This document shows, one piece after another, positions 24,911 to 34,786 of a stretch of 64,000 nucleotides of DNA. Source of the DNA: CAVYBY01 sp963766935 (GTDB lineage: Bacteria; Actinomycetota; UBA4738; HRBIN12); assembly GCA_963766935.1 (NCBI GenBank), contig CAVYBY010000009.1:209365-273364 (forward strand), given 5' to 3'. The position numbers and the translations under genes were made by a program. Below the pieces are notes generated by a model. That model saw nothing but the letters and a program-made list of their open reading frames with translations. It did no database searches and was not told the DNA's origin. The first letter of the stretch is position 1, and the number at the start of each line of letters is the position of its first letter.

Positions 24911-26043
24911 CGTTTGGCTTCCCCCGCATGCACAAGGAGCCGGCGGAGCGTCGCGACTTCCTGCCGTCCCTGGTGACCCGGCTCGCGCGGCTCGGTGCCG
25001 GCGTGGTCGTCGAGCGCGGGATCGGCTCGGGCATGGGGTATCGCGACACCGACTACACGGTCCCCGCCGGCGGCGTTCGCGCCGGCTCGCACGAAGAGGC
25101 CTACGACGCGGACGTGGTCGTCGTGCTCCGCTGCCCGAACCCCGCAGATCTCGCACGCGTGCGCCGTGGCGCGTCGCTCGTCTCGATGCTGCACTTCTCC
25201 ACCCGGCCCGAGCGCGTCGCCGATCTGCGTCGCGCGGCCGTCGAGGCGATCTCGATGGACTGCATCGCCGACGACGAGGGCGAGCGGCTGGTCGTGGAGT
25301 CCCGCGCCGTGGCCTGGAACGCGCTCGAGGCCGCGTTCGACGCACTGGAGACCACCTACACCCGGTTTCGCGATCCGGGGCGTCCACCGATCCGGGTCAC
25401 CGTGATGGGAACCGGTTCGATCGGCCGTCACGCGGTCGAGGCGGCGACCAAGTACGGCAGCCTCACGCGGGCCGCGTTGCTGCTCGAGGCGGGCGTTCGC
25501 GGCGTCGAGGTCGTGGCCGTCGGCCGAAACCTGAGTGGAGACGCCGACTACATGCGCAACCGGATGCGGATCACGGACGTGCTGGTCGACGCGACGGAGC
25601 GGTCGGATCCCAGCGTGCCCGTCGTGCCCAACGACTGGATCGGGCTGATGCCGCCGCACGCCGTCATCTGCGACTGCGTCGTCGACCCCTACCAGCTCGA
25701 TTCGGTGCCGCCGACCGTGCGCGGCATCGAAGGCATCCCGCAGGGCAACCTCGATCGGTACGTGATGGCGCCCGACGACCCCGCGTGGGACGTCACCGTG
25801 CCGGCCCGTGTGCCGCAGGTGCACCGGCGGACCGTTGTGTCGTGCTACTCGTGGCCGGGAGTGCATCCCGAAGCGTGCATGCAGGCGTACGGCGGACAGC
25901 TGGCGCCGTTGCTGGAGGCGCTGATCGATCGCGGCGCCGCCGGACTCCGCCTCGACGGCGGATTTCACGAGCGGGCGCTTGCGAGGGCCTCGCTCCGCAA
26001 TTGGAGCGCGCCGCTCGTCCAGCCCTTGCCGGCCGGCCGTTAG
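24886..26043 (+). CDS. Alanine dehydrogenase/PNT-like protein, paralogue 2
   Basis: This 385-residue tandem paralogue of the previous gene is clearly related over its full length but much diverged. ATG 24886 has an AGGAG site ten bases upstream and lies inside the end of paralogue 1. It has the matching FGFPRMHKEPAERRDFLP signature, Arg82 at the Lys position (VLRCPN), His103 (SMLHFST), and the nucleotide loop VMGTGSIGRHAV. The conserved end is GVHPEACMQAYGGQ. Coupled translation and near-equal length suggest a hetero-oligomer. Both copies keep the same Lys-to-Arg change, so it is a property of this subfamily and not decay. Confidence 0.78.
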   Translation: MEAGDRILTFGFPRMHKEPAERRDFLPSLVTRLARLGAGVVVERGIGSGMGYRDTDYTVPAGGVRAGSHEEAYDADVVVVLRCPNPADLARVRRGASLVSMLHFSTRPERVADLRRAAVEAISMDCIADDEGERLVVESRAVAWNALEAAFDALETTYTRFRDPGRPPIRVTVMGTGSIGRHAVEAATKYGSLTRAALLLEAGVRGVEVVAVGRNLSGDADYMRNRMRITDVLVDATERSDPSVPVVPNDWIGLMPPHAVICDCVVDPYQLDSVPPTVRGIEGIPQGNLDRYVMAPDDPAWDVTVPARVPQVHRRTVVSCYSWPGVHPEACMQAYGGQLAPLLEALIDRGAAGLRLDGGFHERALARASLRNWSAPLVQPLPAGR

Positions 26044-26053
26044 GCCCTCCGCC

Positions 26054-26812
26054 TCAACCGGTCTTGCGCGCCTTCCAGACTTCCTCGATCGGCCACTGCC
26101 GTGACCACTCGAGGCTTGCCAGGTCGTCGGCCGCGGGACCCGCGTCCTCGGGCGCTTGGATCTCGACGAGGTCCTCGACTTCGAAGCCGCAGGAGCGAAG
26201 CAGCCGGATCATCTCGCCGTGCGGGACGAAGAACTCGACTCCGTCGTAGTCATCCTCCCACTCGAACCGGTGCATCCCGAAGTGCGGGCGTTGCAGCCGC
26301 TGCTCGACCGGTCCCACGTCGGGGAAGGTCAGCATCGAGACATAGGAGTGGCCGAGGAACACCAACCGGCCGCGCGGCCGGAGGATCCGTGCGGCCTCGG
26401 GGATCCACACGCGCGGGTCGCACCAAATGGCGGCGCCGTACTCGGAGACGGCCAGGTCGAAGCTGGCGTCGGCGAGCGGCGGGCGTTCGGCGTTCGCGTG
26501 GATCAAGGGGAAGTGAAGGTCGAACTCGCCTTGCAGCAGTTGCGCTGTCGTCAGCTGCCGGGCCGAATTGTCGAGCCCGACCGGGCGGGCACCGAGACGC
26601 GCGAGCCAGGCCGACACATAGCCGGTGCCGCACCCGAGCTCGATGACATCGAGACCGTCCACGTCGGGGAGCAGGCCGAGTTGAGACTCCGGTACGCCCC
26701 AGACACCCCAGGTGATCCGGTCGCTCGACCACGAGCGGCGTCCGCGCTCGATCCAGTTGTCGGCATCGGCGTCCCAGGACGCGCGATTGCGGAGCACGTG
26801 GTCGTCGGTCAC
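26054..26812 (-). CDS. Class I SAM-dependent methyltransferase
   Basis: The 252-residue protein has a Rossmann methyltransferase fold. Motif I is VIELGCGTGYVSAWLARLG, the acidic residue binding the ribose lies in GLDNSARQL, and motif III is in SFDLAVSEYGAAIW. A C-terminal cap with GMHRFEWEDDYDG fits small-molecule methyltransferases of the UbiE/Methyltransf_11 group. GTG 26812 is the only reasonable start, since no good start codon lies upstream before the coding quality fails. The gene is convergent with the alanine-dehydrogenase-like pair and co-directional with the helicase upstream, 35 bases away. The substrate is unknown. Confidence 0.85.
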   Translation of the reverse strand: MTDDHVLRNRASWDADADNWIERGRRSWSSDRITWGVWGVPESQLGLLPDVDGLDVIELGCGTGYVSAWLARLGARPVGLDNSARQLTTAQLLQGEFDLHFPLIHANAERPPLADASFDLAVSEYGAAIWCDPRVWIPEAARILRPRGRLVFLGHSYVSMLTFPDVGPVEQRLQRPHFGMHRFEWEDDYDGVEFFVPHGEMIRLLRSCGFEVEDLVEIQAPEDAGPAADDLASLEWSRQWPIEEVWKARKTG

Positions 26813-26847
26813 GCCGGGGACGATACGCGAGCCGCAGACCTCGCGGG

Positions 26848-28158
<1,311 letters not shown>

Positions 28159-28363
28159 GGGTTCCTCTGCTCTCTGGTTGGGGTCGGATCGCGGGGGCGC
28201 GTCGAGAACCGGCGCCGCCGGGCGAGCGCCGCCCGTGTTCTTCAGAGGGCGAGGAGTGCTCGGGGATCGCGAGAAGTCGTCGCGCGCGTCTCGTCGGCCG
28301 AGACATCGCGTGGAACTATGAAGCACTGTACTCGAAAGCCGGCTCGCCTCGCCCCAGCCTCGC

Positions 28364-29449
28364 TCAGCCCGTGGGCCGGCCGAGTCCGAAGGCGCGGATC
28401 ATGTCGGAGACGCCGGGGTCGGCGGCGTGGGCGAGCAACGGCAGTCCCAACAGCCGCTCCGCGGTCTTCAGGATGCTGTAGTGCGAGAACGGCAGGGCGC
28501 TCGTGGTTCCCGGCGGGACCCAGCGCGAGGCGACGATCGTCGCCACCCGACAGCTGATGTCCTCGGCGAGCGCCGGGCGCAGACAGTTTCGGTTGAACCG
28601 CGATCCGGTGAGGTTGCCCTCGTCCCACGTGACCATGACGACCGTCGACCCGTCGGCGAATTGGGGACTCGCCACGATCCCGGCCATCCGCGCCTTCAGC
28701 CACGCGTCGGCGATCGTGATGCTTCGGTCCTTGCCCCCTTCGGACGTGTGCCCGTTGTGGCTGTCGTTCGGAAGGATCCACGCGAAGCTCGGGAGGTTGC
28801 CGGTGCCGAGGTCCGAAACCAGCGAGGTCGTGTCCACGTTCGACCTCATGCATTCGTCGCGGATGGGCAGGAACCAGATCGCGGGGTTGTGGCCGGTCTC
28901 GTACTCACCCTTCGCGTCCAGCGCGCACGGGGACGGGATGTCTTCGGCATACACCCGCCACGTCATGCCGGCCGCCTGGAGTTGTCCGAAGATGCTCGGT
29001 TCGTCCAGCGGGCGCAGGATGCACTTGATCTTGTGGCAGCCGGCAGGGATGTAGGTGTCGCCGGCAGCCAGGGCAATGTAGTTGGGGTGGCTGGGTTGCG
29101 TGATCGCCCGGAAATTGGTCGCGAGTCCGCAGGTCCGAGCCAGCTCGTTGAGGAATGGGGATCGCTTGTCGTTGGGCGAGCCCGGATCCCCGAGGAGGCT
29201 TTCGGGGCTCAAGTTCTCTTCCATCACCACGATGACGTGGGTGATGGGCCGAAGCGTCGACGGGTCGGCGCCGCACGGGCCCCCGGGAGGCGCGGCCGAG
29301 GTCGGCGCGGTCTGGGTGGGGGTCGGGGTGTCGTTCGCTCCGGCGCAACCGGCCAGCGCAGCGATGAACGCCAGGGCAATGGCGACGGGGGCGCAATCGA
29401 ACCGCGGACGCGCCGGATTCCGGTTGTCCCAAGAGAGGTTGCGCCGCAC
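28364..29449 (-). CDS. Phosphoesterase-family lipoprotein (acid phosphatase/phospholipase C-like)
   Basis: This 361-residue exported protein has a lipoprotein signal (FIAALAGC), so it should be anchored outside the membrane, with a Thr/Pro-rich spacer after the lipid-bearing Cys. The catalytic domain belongs to the phosphoesterase family of phospholipase C and acid phosphatases: VIVVMEENLS, then TQPSHPNYIALAAG, the NDSHNGH segment and VMVTWDEG with a metal-binding Asp and Glu. The substrate could be a phospholipid or a phosphate ester. It is related to the two phosphoesterase copies at 39.4 and 43.2 kb but much diverged. It is divergent from an acetyltransferase. Confidence 0.88.
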   Translation of the reverse strand: MRRNLSWDNRNPARPRFDCAPVAIALAFIAALAGCAGANDTPTPTQTAPTSAAPPGGPCGADPSTLRPITHVIVVMEENLSPESLLGDPGSPNDKRSPFLNELARTCGLATNFRAITQPSHPNYIALAAGDTYIPAGCHKIKCILRPLDEPSIFGQLQAAGMTWRVYAEDIPSPCALDAKGEYETGHNPAIWFLPIRDECMRSNVDTTSLVSDLGTGNLPSFAWILPNDSHNGHTSEGGKDRSITIADAWLKARMAGIVASPQFADGSTVVMVTWDEGNLTGSRFNRNCLRPALAEDISCRVATIVASRWVPPGTTSALPFSHYSILKTAERLLGLPLLAHAADPGVSDMIRAFGLGRPTG

Positions 29450-29475
29450 CGTGGCATCGTACCCTTGCCGCCGGG

Positions 29476-30024
29476 ATGCGCGTCGACGCCGACTTCGAAC
29501 CGATCGTGACGCCGCGGCTGCGACTGCGCCGTTCCCGGCCCGAGGACGCCGGCCCGATCTCGTCGTATCGGAGCGACCCCGACGTCCAGCGCCATCAGGG
29601 TTGGGACCGCACCGACCCCGAGGGCATCCACGAGCAGATCGAGGAGATGGCGAGCCGGAATCCGGGTGAGGCCGGCGGCTGGGTGCAGCTGACGGTCGAG
29701 GATCGCGAGACCGGCGAGCTCGTCGGCGACGTGGGGATGAGCCCTGCCGAGAACGAGCCGGGCGTGATCAAGCTCGGCTACACGGTCTCGCCGGCGTTTC
29801 AGCGCCGCGGCTATGCGACGGAGGCCGTCGGCGCGCTGATCGACTACGCCTTCGAGACCCTCGGAGCCGACGTGGTTCGCGCCTACGCCAGCGCGGAGAA
29901 CGTGTCCTCGATCCGGGTCGCGGAGAAGGTCGGGATGCAGCTCATCGAGCGCTTCCAGGGCAGCGACGGCACCGAGGTCTGGTTCGGCGTTCGATACGAG
30001 CGCAGCCGCGACGATTCTCCCTGA
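29476..30024 (+). CDS. GNAT acetyltransferase, RimJ/RimL-like
   Basis: The 182-residue enzyme is of the RimJ/RimL ribosomal-protein N-acetyltransferase subgroup, many of which instead acetylate small molecules. The family start TPRLRLRRSRPEDA, the acetyl-CoA loop FQRRGYATEAVGALIDYAF and the ASAENVSSIRVAEKVGM segment are all present. ATG 29476 opens 26 bases from the divergent phosphoesterase start. The substrate is not predictable. Confidence 0.92.
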   Translation: MRVDADFEPIVTPRLRLRRSRPEDAGPISSYRSDPDVQRHQGWDRTDPEGIHEQIEEMASRNPGEAGGWVQLTVEDRETGELVGDVGMSPAENEPGVIKLGYTVSPAFQRRGYATEAVGALIDYAFETLGADVVRAYASAENVSSIRVAEKVGMQLIERFQGSDGTEVWFGVRYERSRDDSP

Positions 30025-30399
30025 TCAGAGCCCCTTTCGTACCGACGTTCGGGTCAGGATTGAAGAGGCGCTCAAGAAGCCCCCTGTCTCGTGACGATGT
30101 ACCGAGTCATCCACATCCAGGAGGACGTGGATGCAGCAGGACGCGCGAGCGCCACGTCTCGGCTTTGTCGGGACGACCCGTGCCGGTGAGCCCGGTCCGC
30201 GAAGATCGGGCTCGGCGCGCGGGATCTCGCTCGGTCCTGCGGCCCCGATCGACCAGGTGTCGTGCCAAGGGTCGAGAAGGTGCCGCGATGGGCCGGGAGC
30301 GATCAAACGCGCCAACCGTGCCGGCGTTCTCAAGGGTCCTTGCGCGCACCAGCTGCGCCTGCTGCTCCCTCGTCCTCCCGGTCGGCGAAGGGACGGCTC
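30025..30399. other. 375-base gap with no supported gene
   Basis: Open frames exist on both strands but none shows a family motif, a ribosome site or the expected third-position GC pattern. The promoter of the following Tat-exported protein must lie in this stretch. I see no repeat, tRNA or strong hairpin. Confidence 0.6.
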
Positions 30400-30960
30400 A
30401 TGACACGCACGACGGCGCTCCGTCGCCGGGACTTCCTGCGCGGCGCCGCCGTCGTCGGCGGAACCGGCTTGGCGGGCCTCGCGCTCGGGGGTGTGGCCGG
30501 CGCGGTGACCACCACGCGCGCCTGGACGCTCAATCCGGACTGGGGCTTCCCTCGCGGCGCTCACGGCGAGACCTCCTGCGGCTGCCGCGCGTGTCTGCTT
30601 CACTCCGAGAACAAGATCTTCGCCGGCAAGGCCGCCCTGGCGGCCGGTCGAGCGCACGCGGGATGCCTGTGTACACCGCTTGCCATCCGGCTTCCCACCG
30701 CCACCTTCGATGCACTGTTCACGATTCCCGGCGTCGGAGTCGTCGACCGCCGTGATCCCCAGGTAGCGGCGATCCTCGCATCGAACGGATCGCCCGACCC
30801 GGATCCGGGCCAGGACGATCCGAACCTCCGCGTGACCGCCTCGACGGGGGTCGATCTCCGAGGCCCCGCCGCGTTGATGGGCGCCCTCGTGGTCGTCGGT
30901 GGGGGAGCGACGCTTGCCGCCCGGCGGGGCCGCGTTCAACCCGACGTCGCGTCGCGGTAG
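30400..30960 (+). CDS. Tat-exported Cys-rich small protein with C-terminal anchor
   Basis: This protein of 186 residues has an unknown role. ATG 30400 gives a classical twin-arginine signal: RRRDFLRGAAVVGGTGLAGLAL. The mature part begins with an unusual cysteine cluster (SCGCRACLLH, then a second CLC near residue 89 in AGCLCTP), five or more cysteines in about 40 residues with His between them, which could bind metal or a cofactor. A Pro/Asp-rich linker leads to a C-terminal hydrophobic helix (AALMGALVVVGGGATLAA) and a basic end, so the protein should be membrane-anchored on the outside. Tat use suggests that it is exported folded, perhaps with its cofactor. Confidence 0.72.
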   Translation: MTRTTALRRRDFLRGAAVVGGTGLAGLALGGVAGAVTTTRAWTLNPDWGFPRGAHGETSCGCRACLLHSENKIFAGKAALAAGRAHAGCLCTPLAIRLPTATFDALFTIPGVGVVDRRDPQVAAILASNGSPDPDPGQDDPNLRVTASTGVDLRGPAALMGALVVVGGGATLAARRGRVQPDVASR

Positions 30961-31086
30961 GGGCGCACGCCGAGAGGCGGAACGAGATCGGGCTGGGGTT
31001 CGTGATCGACGGCATCGCGGCGAGGATCGAGCCGACGAGGGCCGGCGGGGAGCGCCGAGAATCGGCCGAGTGAGTCTTCCTCGTCC

Positions 31087-32130
31087 TTAGGGGGCGAGGT
31101 CCTGCGAAGGCCGCTTCCACCGGTTCACGTCGCTCTCCTTCGCGAACGTGTCGATGCGCGCTAGCTCTTCGTTGTCGAAGTCGAGCCGCTCGAGCGCCGC
31201 GACGTTCTCGCGGATCTGCTCCGGACGGCTGGCCCCGAAGAGGACGGTCGTCACCCGCGGGTCGCGGAGCGCCCAGACAAGCGCCATCTGGGAGAGGCTC
31301 TGGCCGCGCTCGTGCGCGATGTCGTTGAGTCCGCGAACCCGCGCCAGGTTCTCTTCGCTCAAGTCCGCGCGCGACATGCTGTCGCCGCCCGGCCGGTTGA
31401 TGCGCGAGTCCTTGGGGATGCCGTCCAGGTACTTGTCGGACAGCAATCCCTGTGCGAGCGGGCTGAACACGATGCACCCGACGCCTTCTTCACCGAGCAC
31501 GTACAACAGGTCCTCCTCGATCCAGCGGTTCAGCATCGAGTAGGACGGCTGGTGGATGAGCAACGGAACGCTCCGTTCACGCAGGAGACGCGCCGCTTCG
31601 CGCGTCTTGGCCGCCGAGTACGACGAGATCCCGACGTACAACGCCTTGCCCTGGTCCACGGCCGTGGCCAGCGCGCCCACGGTCTCCTCGAGCGGGGTGT
31701 CGGGATCGAACCGGTGCGAGTAGAAGATGTCGACGTAGTCCAGACCCATCCGCGACAGGCTCTGGTCCAGGCTCGCCAGCAGGTACTTTCGGGACCCGCC
31801 CCCTTGTCCGTAGGGACCCGGCCACATGTCCCAGCCGGCCTTGGTCGAGATGATCAGCTCGTCCCGGTACGGGCGGAGGTCCTCGCGCATCAAGCGTCCG
31901 AAATTCGTCTCCGCCCTGCCGTACGGCGGCCCGTAGTTGTTGGCGAGATCGAAATTCGTGATCCCGAGGTCGAACGCCGTTCGCAGCATCTCGCGCTGGG
32001 CATCGATCGGCGTGGCCTCGCCGAAGTTTTGCCAGAGGCCGAGCGAGAGAGCCGGCAACCGAAGACCGCTCCGGCCGCACCATCGATACGGCATGGCGTC
32101 GTAACGGTGTTCCTCGGCGATGTAGCTCAC
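31087..32130 (-). CDS. Aldo/keto reductase, L-glyceraldehyde-3-phosphate reductase (YghZ) type
   Basis: This NADPH-dependent reductase has 347 residues. GTG 32130 matches the family opening (SYIAEEHRYDAMPYRWCG). The YghZ/Gpr group is recognised by LPALSLGLWQNFG, DLANNYGPPYG with the catalytic Asp and Tyr, STKAGWDMWPGPYG with the Lys, and SHRFDPDTPLEET with the His. The C-terminal cofactor site is FGASRPEQIRENV. It probably detoxifies aldehydes such as glyceraldehyde phosphate or methylglyoxal. It is divergent from the LURP-like gene with only 24 bases between the starts. Confidence 0.93.
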   Translation of the reverse strand: MSYIAEEHRYDAMPYRWCGRSGLRLPALSLGLWQNFGEATPIDAQREMLRTAFDLGITNFDLANNYGPPYGRAETNFGRLMREDLRPYRDELIISTKAGWDMWPGPYGQGGGSRKYLLASLDQSLSRMGLDYVDIFYSHRFDPDTPLEETVGALATAVDQGKALYVGISSYSAAKTREAARLLRERSVPLLIHQPSYSMLNRWIEEDLLYVLGEEGVGCIVFSPLAQGLLSDKYLDGIPKDSRINRPGGDSMSRADLSEENLARVRGLNDIAHERGQSLSQMALVWALRDPRVTTVLFGASRPEQIRENVAALERLDFDNEELARIDTFAKESDVNRWKRPSQDLAP

Positions 32131-32154
32131 GAGTCCGAGTGTACGATCGGTGCC

Positions 32155-32781
32155 ATGGTTGGCCTGCTCGAGCGCGACGTCCTTGTCGTCAACCAGAAGC
32201 CCAAGCTCATCGAGATGACGAACGAGTACCGGATCCTCGACGAGAACGGCACCGAGATCGGCGCCGTTCGCGAGGAGGGGCAGTCGAAGGCCAAGAAGGC
32301 GCTCCGCCTCTTCACCAAGGTGGACCAGTTCCTCACCCATCGCCTGGCCGTCTACGACGCCGACGGCTCGAAGGTGCTCGAGCTGGTGCGGCCGGCGAAG
32401 ATCCTCAAGTCCACGGTGCAGGTGCTGGATGCCGGCGGCACCGAGCGGGGCAGGATCGTCCAGGGAAACGTCATCGGCAAGAAGCATTTCGCGCTCCAGG
32501 GGCCCGGCGGCGAGGTGCTCGGCTCGATCGACGGGACAAGCTGGACCTCGTGGAACTTCGTGATCAGCGACGGGTCCGGCGCCGAGGTGGCCCAGATCAA
32601 CAAGAAGTGGGCCGGCCTCGTCAACGAGGCGTTCACGACGGCCGACCACTACGTCGTCCGGGTGACGGGTGCGCCGTCCCCCGAGCTTCGCTGGCTGGTG
32701 CTGGCTTCCGCCGCGGGGATCGACACCGCGCTCAAGCAGGACGACAGCGGCGGGATCGGGTTCGGCGGGTTCGACCTCTGA
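32155..32781 (+). CDS. LURP-one-related/scramblase-family protein
   Basis: The 208-residue protein has the tubby-like beta-barrel fold of the LURP-one-related/phospholipid scramblase family. Strands are visible in NQKPKLIEMTNEYRILDENG, HRLAVYDADGSKVLELVRP and SWNFVISDGSGAEVAQINKKWAG; the last is the family's signature. The role in bacteria is unknown; it may bind lipid. ATG 32155 is well placed after the short divergent promoter region. Confidence 0.85.
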   Translation: MVGLLERDVLVVNQKPKLIEMTNEYRILDENGTEIGAVREEGQSKAKKALRLFTKVDQFLTHRLAVYDADGSKVLELVRPAKILKSTVQVLDAGGTERGRIVQGNVIGKKHFALQGPGGEVLGSIDGTSWTSWNFVISDGSGAEVAQINKKWAGLVNEAFTTADHYVVRVTGAPSPELRWLVLASAAGIDTALKQDDSGGIGFGGFDL

Positions 32782-32789
32782 CTGCCCGG

Positions 32790-33233
32790 TCAGCGTTTCA
32801 GCGTGAGCGCGGCGCCCACGGTCACCAGGAGCAGTCCCGCGGCTCGCGAAGCGGTCATCGGGATGCGCGGGGAGCCGAGCACGCCGAACGCGTCGATCAG
32901 CACCCCGGCCAGCAGTTGTCCCGCGATCAGCAGGGCGACGGTGGCGAACGTGCCGATCCTCGGCGGCGCGTAGGCGATCGCGACCACGATGAGCGCGCCG
33001 AGCGGGCCCGCCACCCAGAGCCACGCCGGCTCGTGCAGCGCGGCGAGCATGCCGGGGCCCTGGCCCACGACGACGGCGAAGGCGACGACGACGATCGCAG
33101 CGATCACGACGCCGAAGGCGGCCGCCTGCAGCGTCCCGACCCGCTTGCCGAGCGCGCCGGAGATGGAGGCCTGCGCGGCGCCGGCGAGGCCGGCCGCGAG
33201 CGAGAGCACGATCGCGATTCGCGTGGCGGTCAC
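32790..33233 (-). CDS. Small DMT-family transporter (DUF606/YdcZ)
   Basis: The 147-residue protein has five hydrophobic helices, the size and pattern of the DUF606 (YdcZ) branch of drug/metabolite transporters, which usually work as dimers or pairs. The first helix carries AGLAGAAQASISGALGKRVG, which matches the family opening, and the last helix GLLLVTVGAALTL ends the protein. No second copy lies nearby. The substrate is unknown. Confidence 0.88.
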   Translation of the reverse strand: MTATRIAIVLSLAAGLAGAAQASISGALGKRVGTLQAAAFGVVIAAIVVVAFAVVVGQGPGMLAALHEPAWLWVAGPLGALIVVAIAYAPPRIGTFATVALLIAGQLLAGVLIDAFGVLGSPRIPMTASRAAGLLLVTVGAALTLKR

Positions 33234-33274
33234 CGCGCCGAGGCTACCCGAAGCCCGAAGCGCTGCCGGGAGGC

Positions 33275-33484
33275 TCAGGGCCGGCGGAGCGAGACGACCA
33301 TGTTCGCCACCCGCGTGACCATGACGACCTCGCCGGGCCGGAGGTTCTCCGGGACCCCTTCGGGTCCCAGGCGTGCCTCGTCCATCGTCCGGTCCCGGTA
33401 GACGACCTTCACGTCGGAGTAGCCGACGCCGTGAAGGTCGAACGGCTTGACCTCCAGGACGACGGCCTCCTGTTCGCCCATCAT
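33275..33484 (-). CDS. Small beta-rich hypothetical protein
   Basis: The product is 69 residues, or 68 if the next in-frame ATG is used. It alternates hydrophobic and charged residues (AVVLEVKPFDLHGVGYSDVK, then VMVTRVANMVVSLRRP) as in a small beta barrel. No family was recognised. Third-position GC content supports coding. It lies 41 bases from the transporter on the same strand and may be co-transcribed. Confidence 0.5.
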   Translation of the reverse strand: MMGEQEAVVLEVKPFDLHGVGYSDVKVVYRDRTMDEARLGPEGVPENLRPGEVVMVTRVANMVVSLRRP

Positions 33485-33580
33485 GCCGGCCAGCCTAGCG
33501 CCGCCGGTCGGAGCAGCCGAATGACCCGAGGTTAGAACCGGCCGATAGTAGGCATACATGATTCCTGCTAGACAAGGAAC

Positions 33581-34786
33581 ATGCTCGATCACACGGGTGA
33601 TGACCTCCGGTTTGCGTCAGCGGCTCGATCAGCCGGGACGCCGACCGCGCTGATGCGAACCCTGCCGGGTTCGGCCTACCGGTCGGCCGGGCAGTTCGAG
33701 CTGGAGCGCGACCGGATCTTTCATCGCGACTGGTTCCTCGTGGGGCGCGAGGAGGCGATCGCCGGGGCCGGGGACTACCTGCACGCCGACGTCGCCGGCG
33801 AGTCGGTGCTGGTCGTTCGAACCCGCGCCGGAGAGCTGCGCGGGTTCTTCAACGTCTGCCGGCACCGCGGCTCGCAGCTCGTGATGGACGAGCCGGCCGC
33901 GGGGGGCCGGCTGTCGGGGCCGTCGGGACGGTTCCGCGGCGCGATCAGCTGCCCGTACCACGCGTGGACCTACGCCCTCGAGGGCGAGCTTCGCCTGGCG
34001 CCGTTCCTCAGCGAGTCCGATGGGCTCCGCCGCGAGCAACTCGGGCTGCACCCCGTCGGCGTGCGGACGTGGGGCGGGTTCGTGTTCGTCAATCTGACCC
34101 CGCACGAGCCGGCGCGATCGCTCGCCGGCCAGGTCGGCGATGCGGTTCGTCGCACGGCCAACTACGGGCTCGAGGAGCTCCGCGTCGGGGCGCGCCTCGT
34201 CTACGAGGTGGCGAGCAACTGGAAGGTGATCGTCGAGAACTTCAACGAGTGCTACCACTGCGGCTCGGTGCACCCGGAGCTCTGCGAGCTGGTGCCGGCG
34301 TTCAAGCGGAGCGGGGGGCGCGATCTGTCGGCGACCGCGTGGGAGCAGGGGATCCCGCACCGCGACGGTGCGACGACATTCACGCGATCGGGAACCACCG
34401 AGCGCGCACCGTTCCCCGGTCTGTCCGAGGAGGAGCGGGTTCGGCACAAGGGCGAGCTGATCTACCCGAACCTGATGCTCAGCCTGGCTGCGGATCACGT
34501 GGCCGCGTTCGCGCTGTGGCCGGTCGAAGCCGGCATCACCCGGATCGTGTGCGACTTCCTGTTTCATCCGAACGAGATCGCGCGGCCGAGGTTCGACCCG
34601 AGCGACGCGGTCGAGTTCTGGGATCTGGTCAACCGTCAGGACTGGCGCATCTGCGAGTCGGTCCAGCGCGGGATGGGCTCGGCCGCGTTCGACCACGGCT
34701 ACTACGCGCCGATGGAGGACCTCAGCCTGGACATCCGGCGCTACCTCGCCGACCGGCTGGGACCCGACGCTCCTGCGGGCCACTGA
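33581..34786 (+). CDS. Rieske non-haem iron oxygenase, alpha subunit
   Basis: This is a ring-hydroxylating or demethylating oxygenase of 401 residues. The Rieske 2Fe-2S ligands lie in NVCRHRGS (about residue 90) and CPYHAWTY (about 126). The mononuclear iron site is in ENFNECYHCGSVHPE (His residues about 225 and 230), with the bridging Asp/Glu just before; a C-terminal Asp ligand lies in the SDAVEFWDLVNRQD region. The layout resembles carnitine/choline oxygenase-like and phenylpropionate-type subunits. No ferredoxin reductase lies next to it, so electrons come from elsewhere. Its 3' end overlaps the convergent nucleotidyltransferase gene by 46 bases. Confidence 0.92.
   Translation: MLDHTGDDLRFASAARSAGTPTALMRTLPGSAYRSAGQFELERDRIFHRDWFLVGREEAIAGAGDYLHADVAGESVLVVRTRAGELRGFFNVCRHRGSQLVMDEPAAGGRLSGPSGRFRGAISCPYHAWTYALEGELRLAPFLSESDGLRREQLGLHPVGVRTWGGFVFVNLTPHEPARSLAGQVGDAVRRTANYGLEELRVGARLVYEVASNWKVIVENFNECYHCGSVHPELCELVPAFKRSGGRDLSATAWEQGIPHRDGATTFTRSGTTERAPFPGLSEEERVRHKGELIYPNLMLSLAADHVAAFALWPVEAGITRIVCDFLFHPNEIARPRFDPSDAVEFWDLVNRQDWRICESVQRGMGSAAFDHGYYAPMEDLSLDIRRYLADRLGPDAPAGH

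Noticed and set aside
30025..30939. Minus-strand frame of 304 codons opposite the Tat-exported protein
   Set aside because: Low-complexity Arg/Gly/Pro composition, no motif and no ribosome site; the plus-strand protein has a clear Tat signal.
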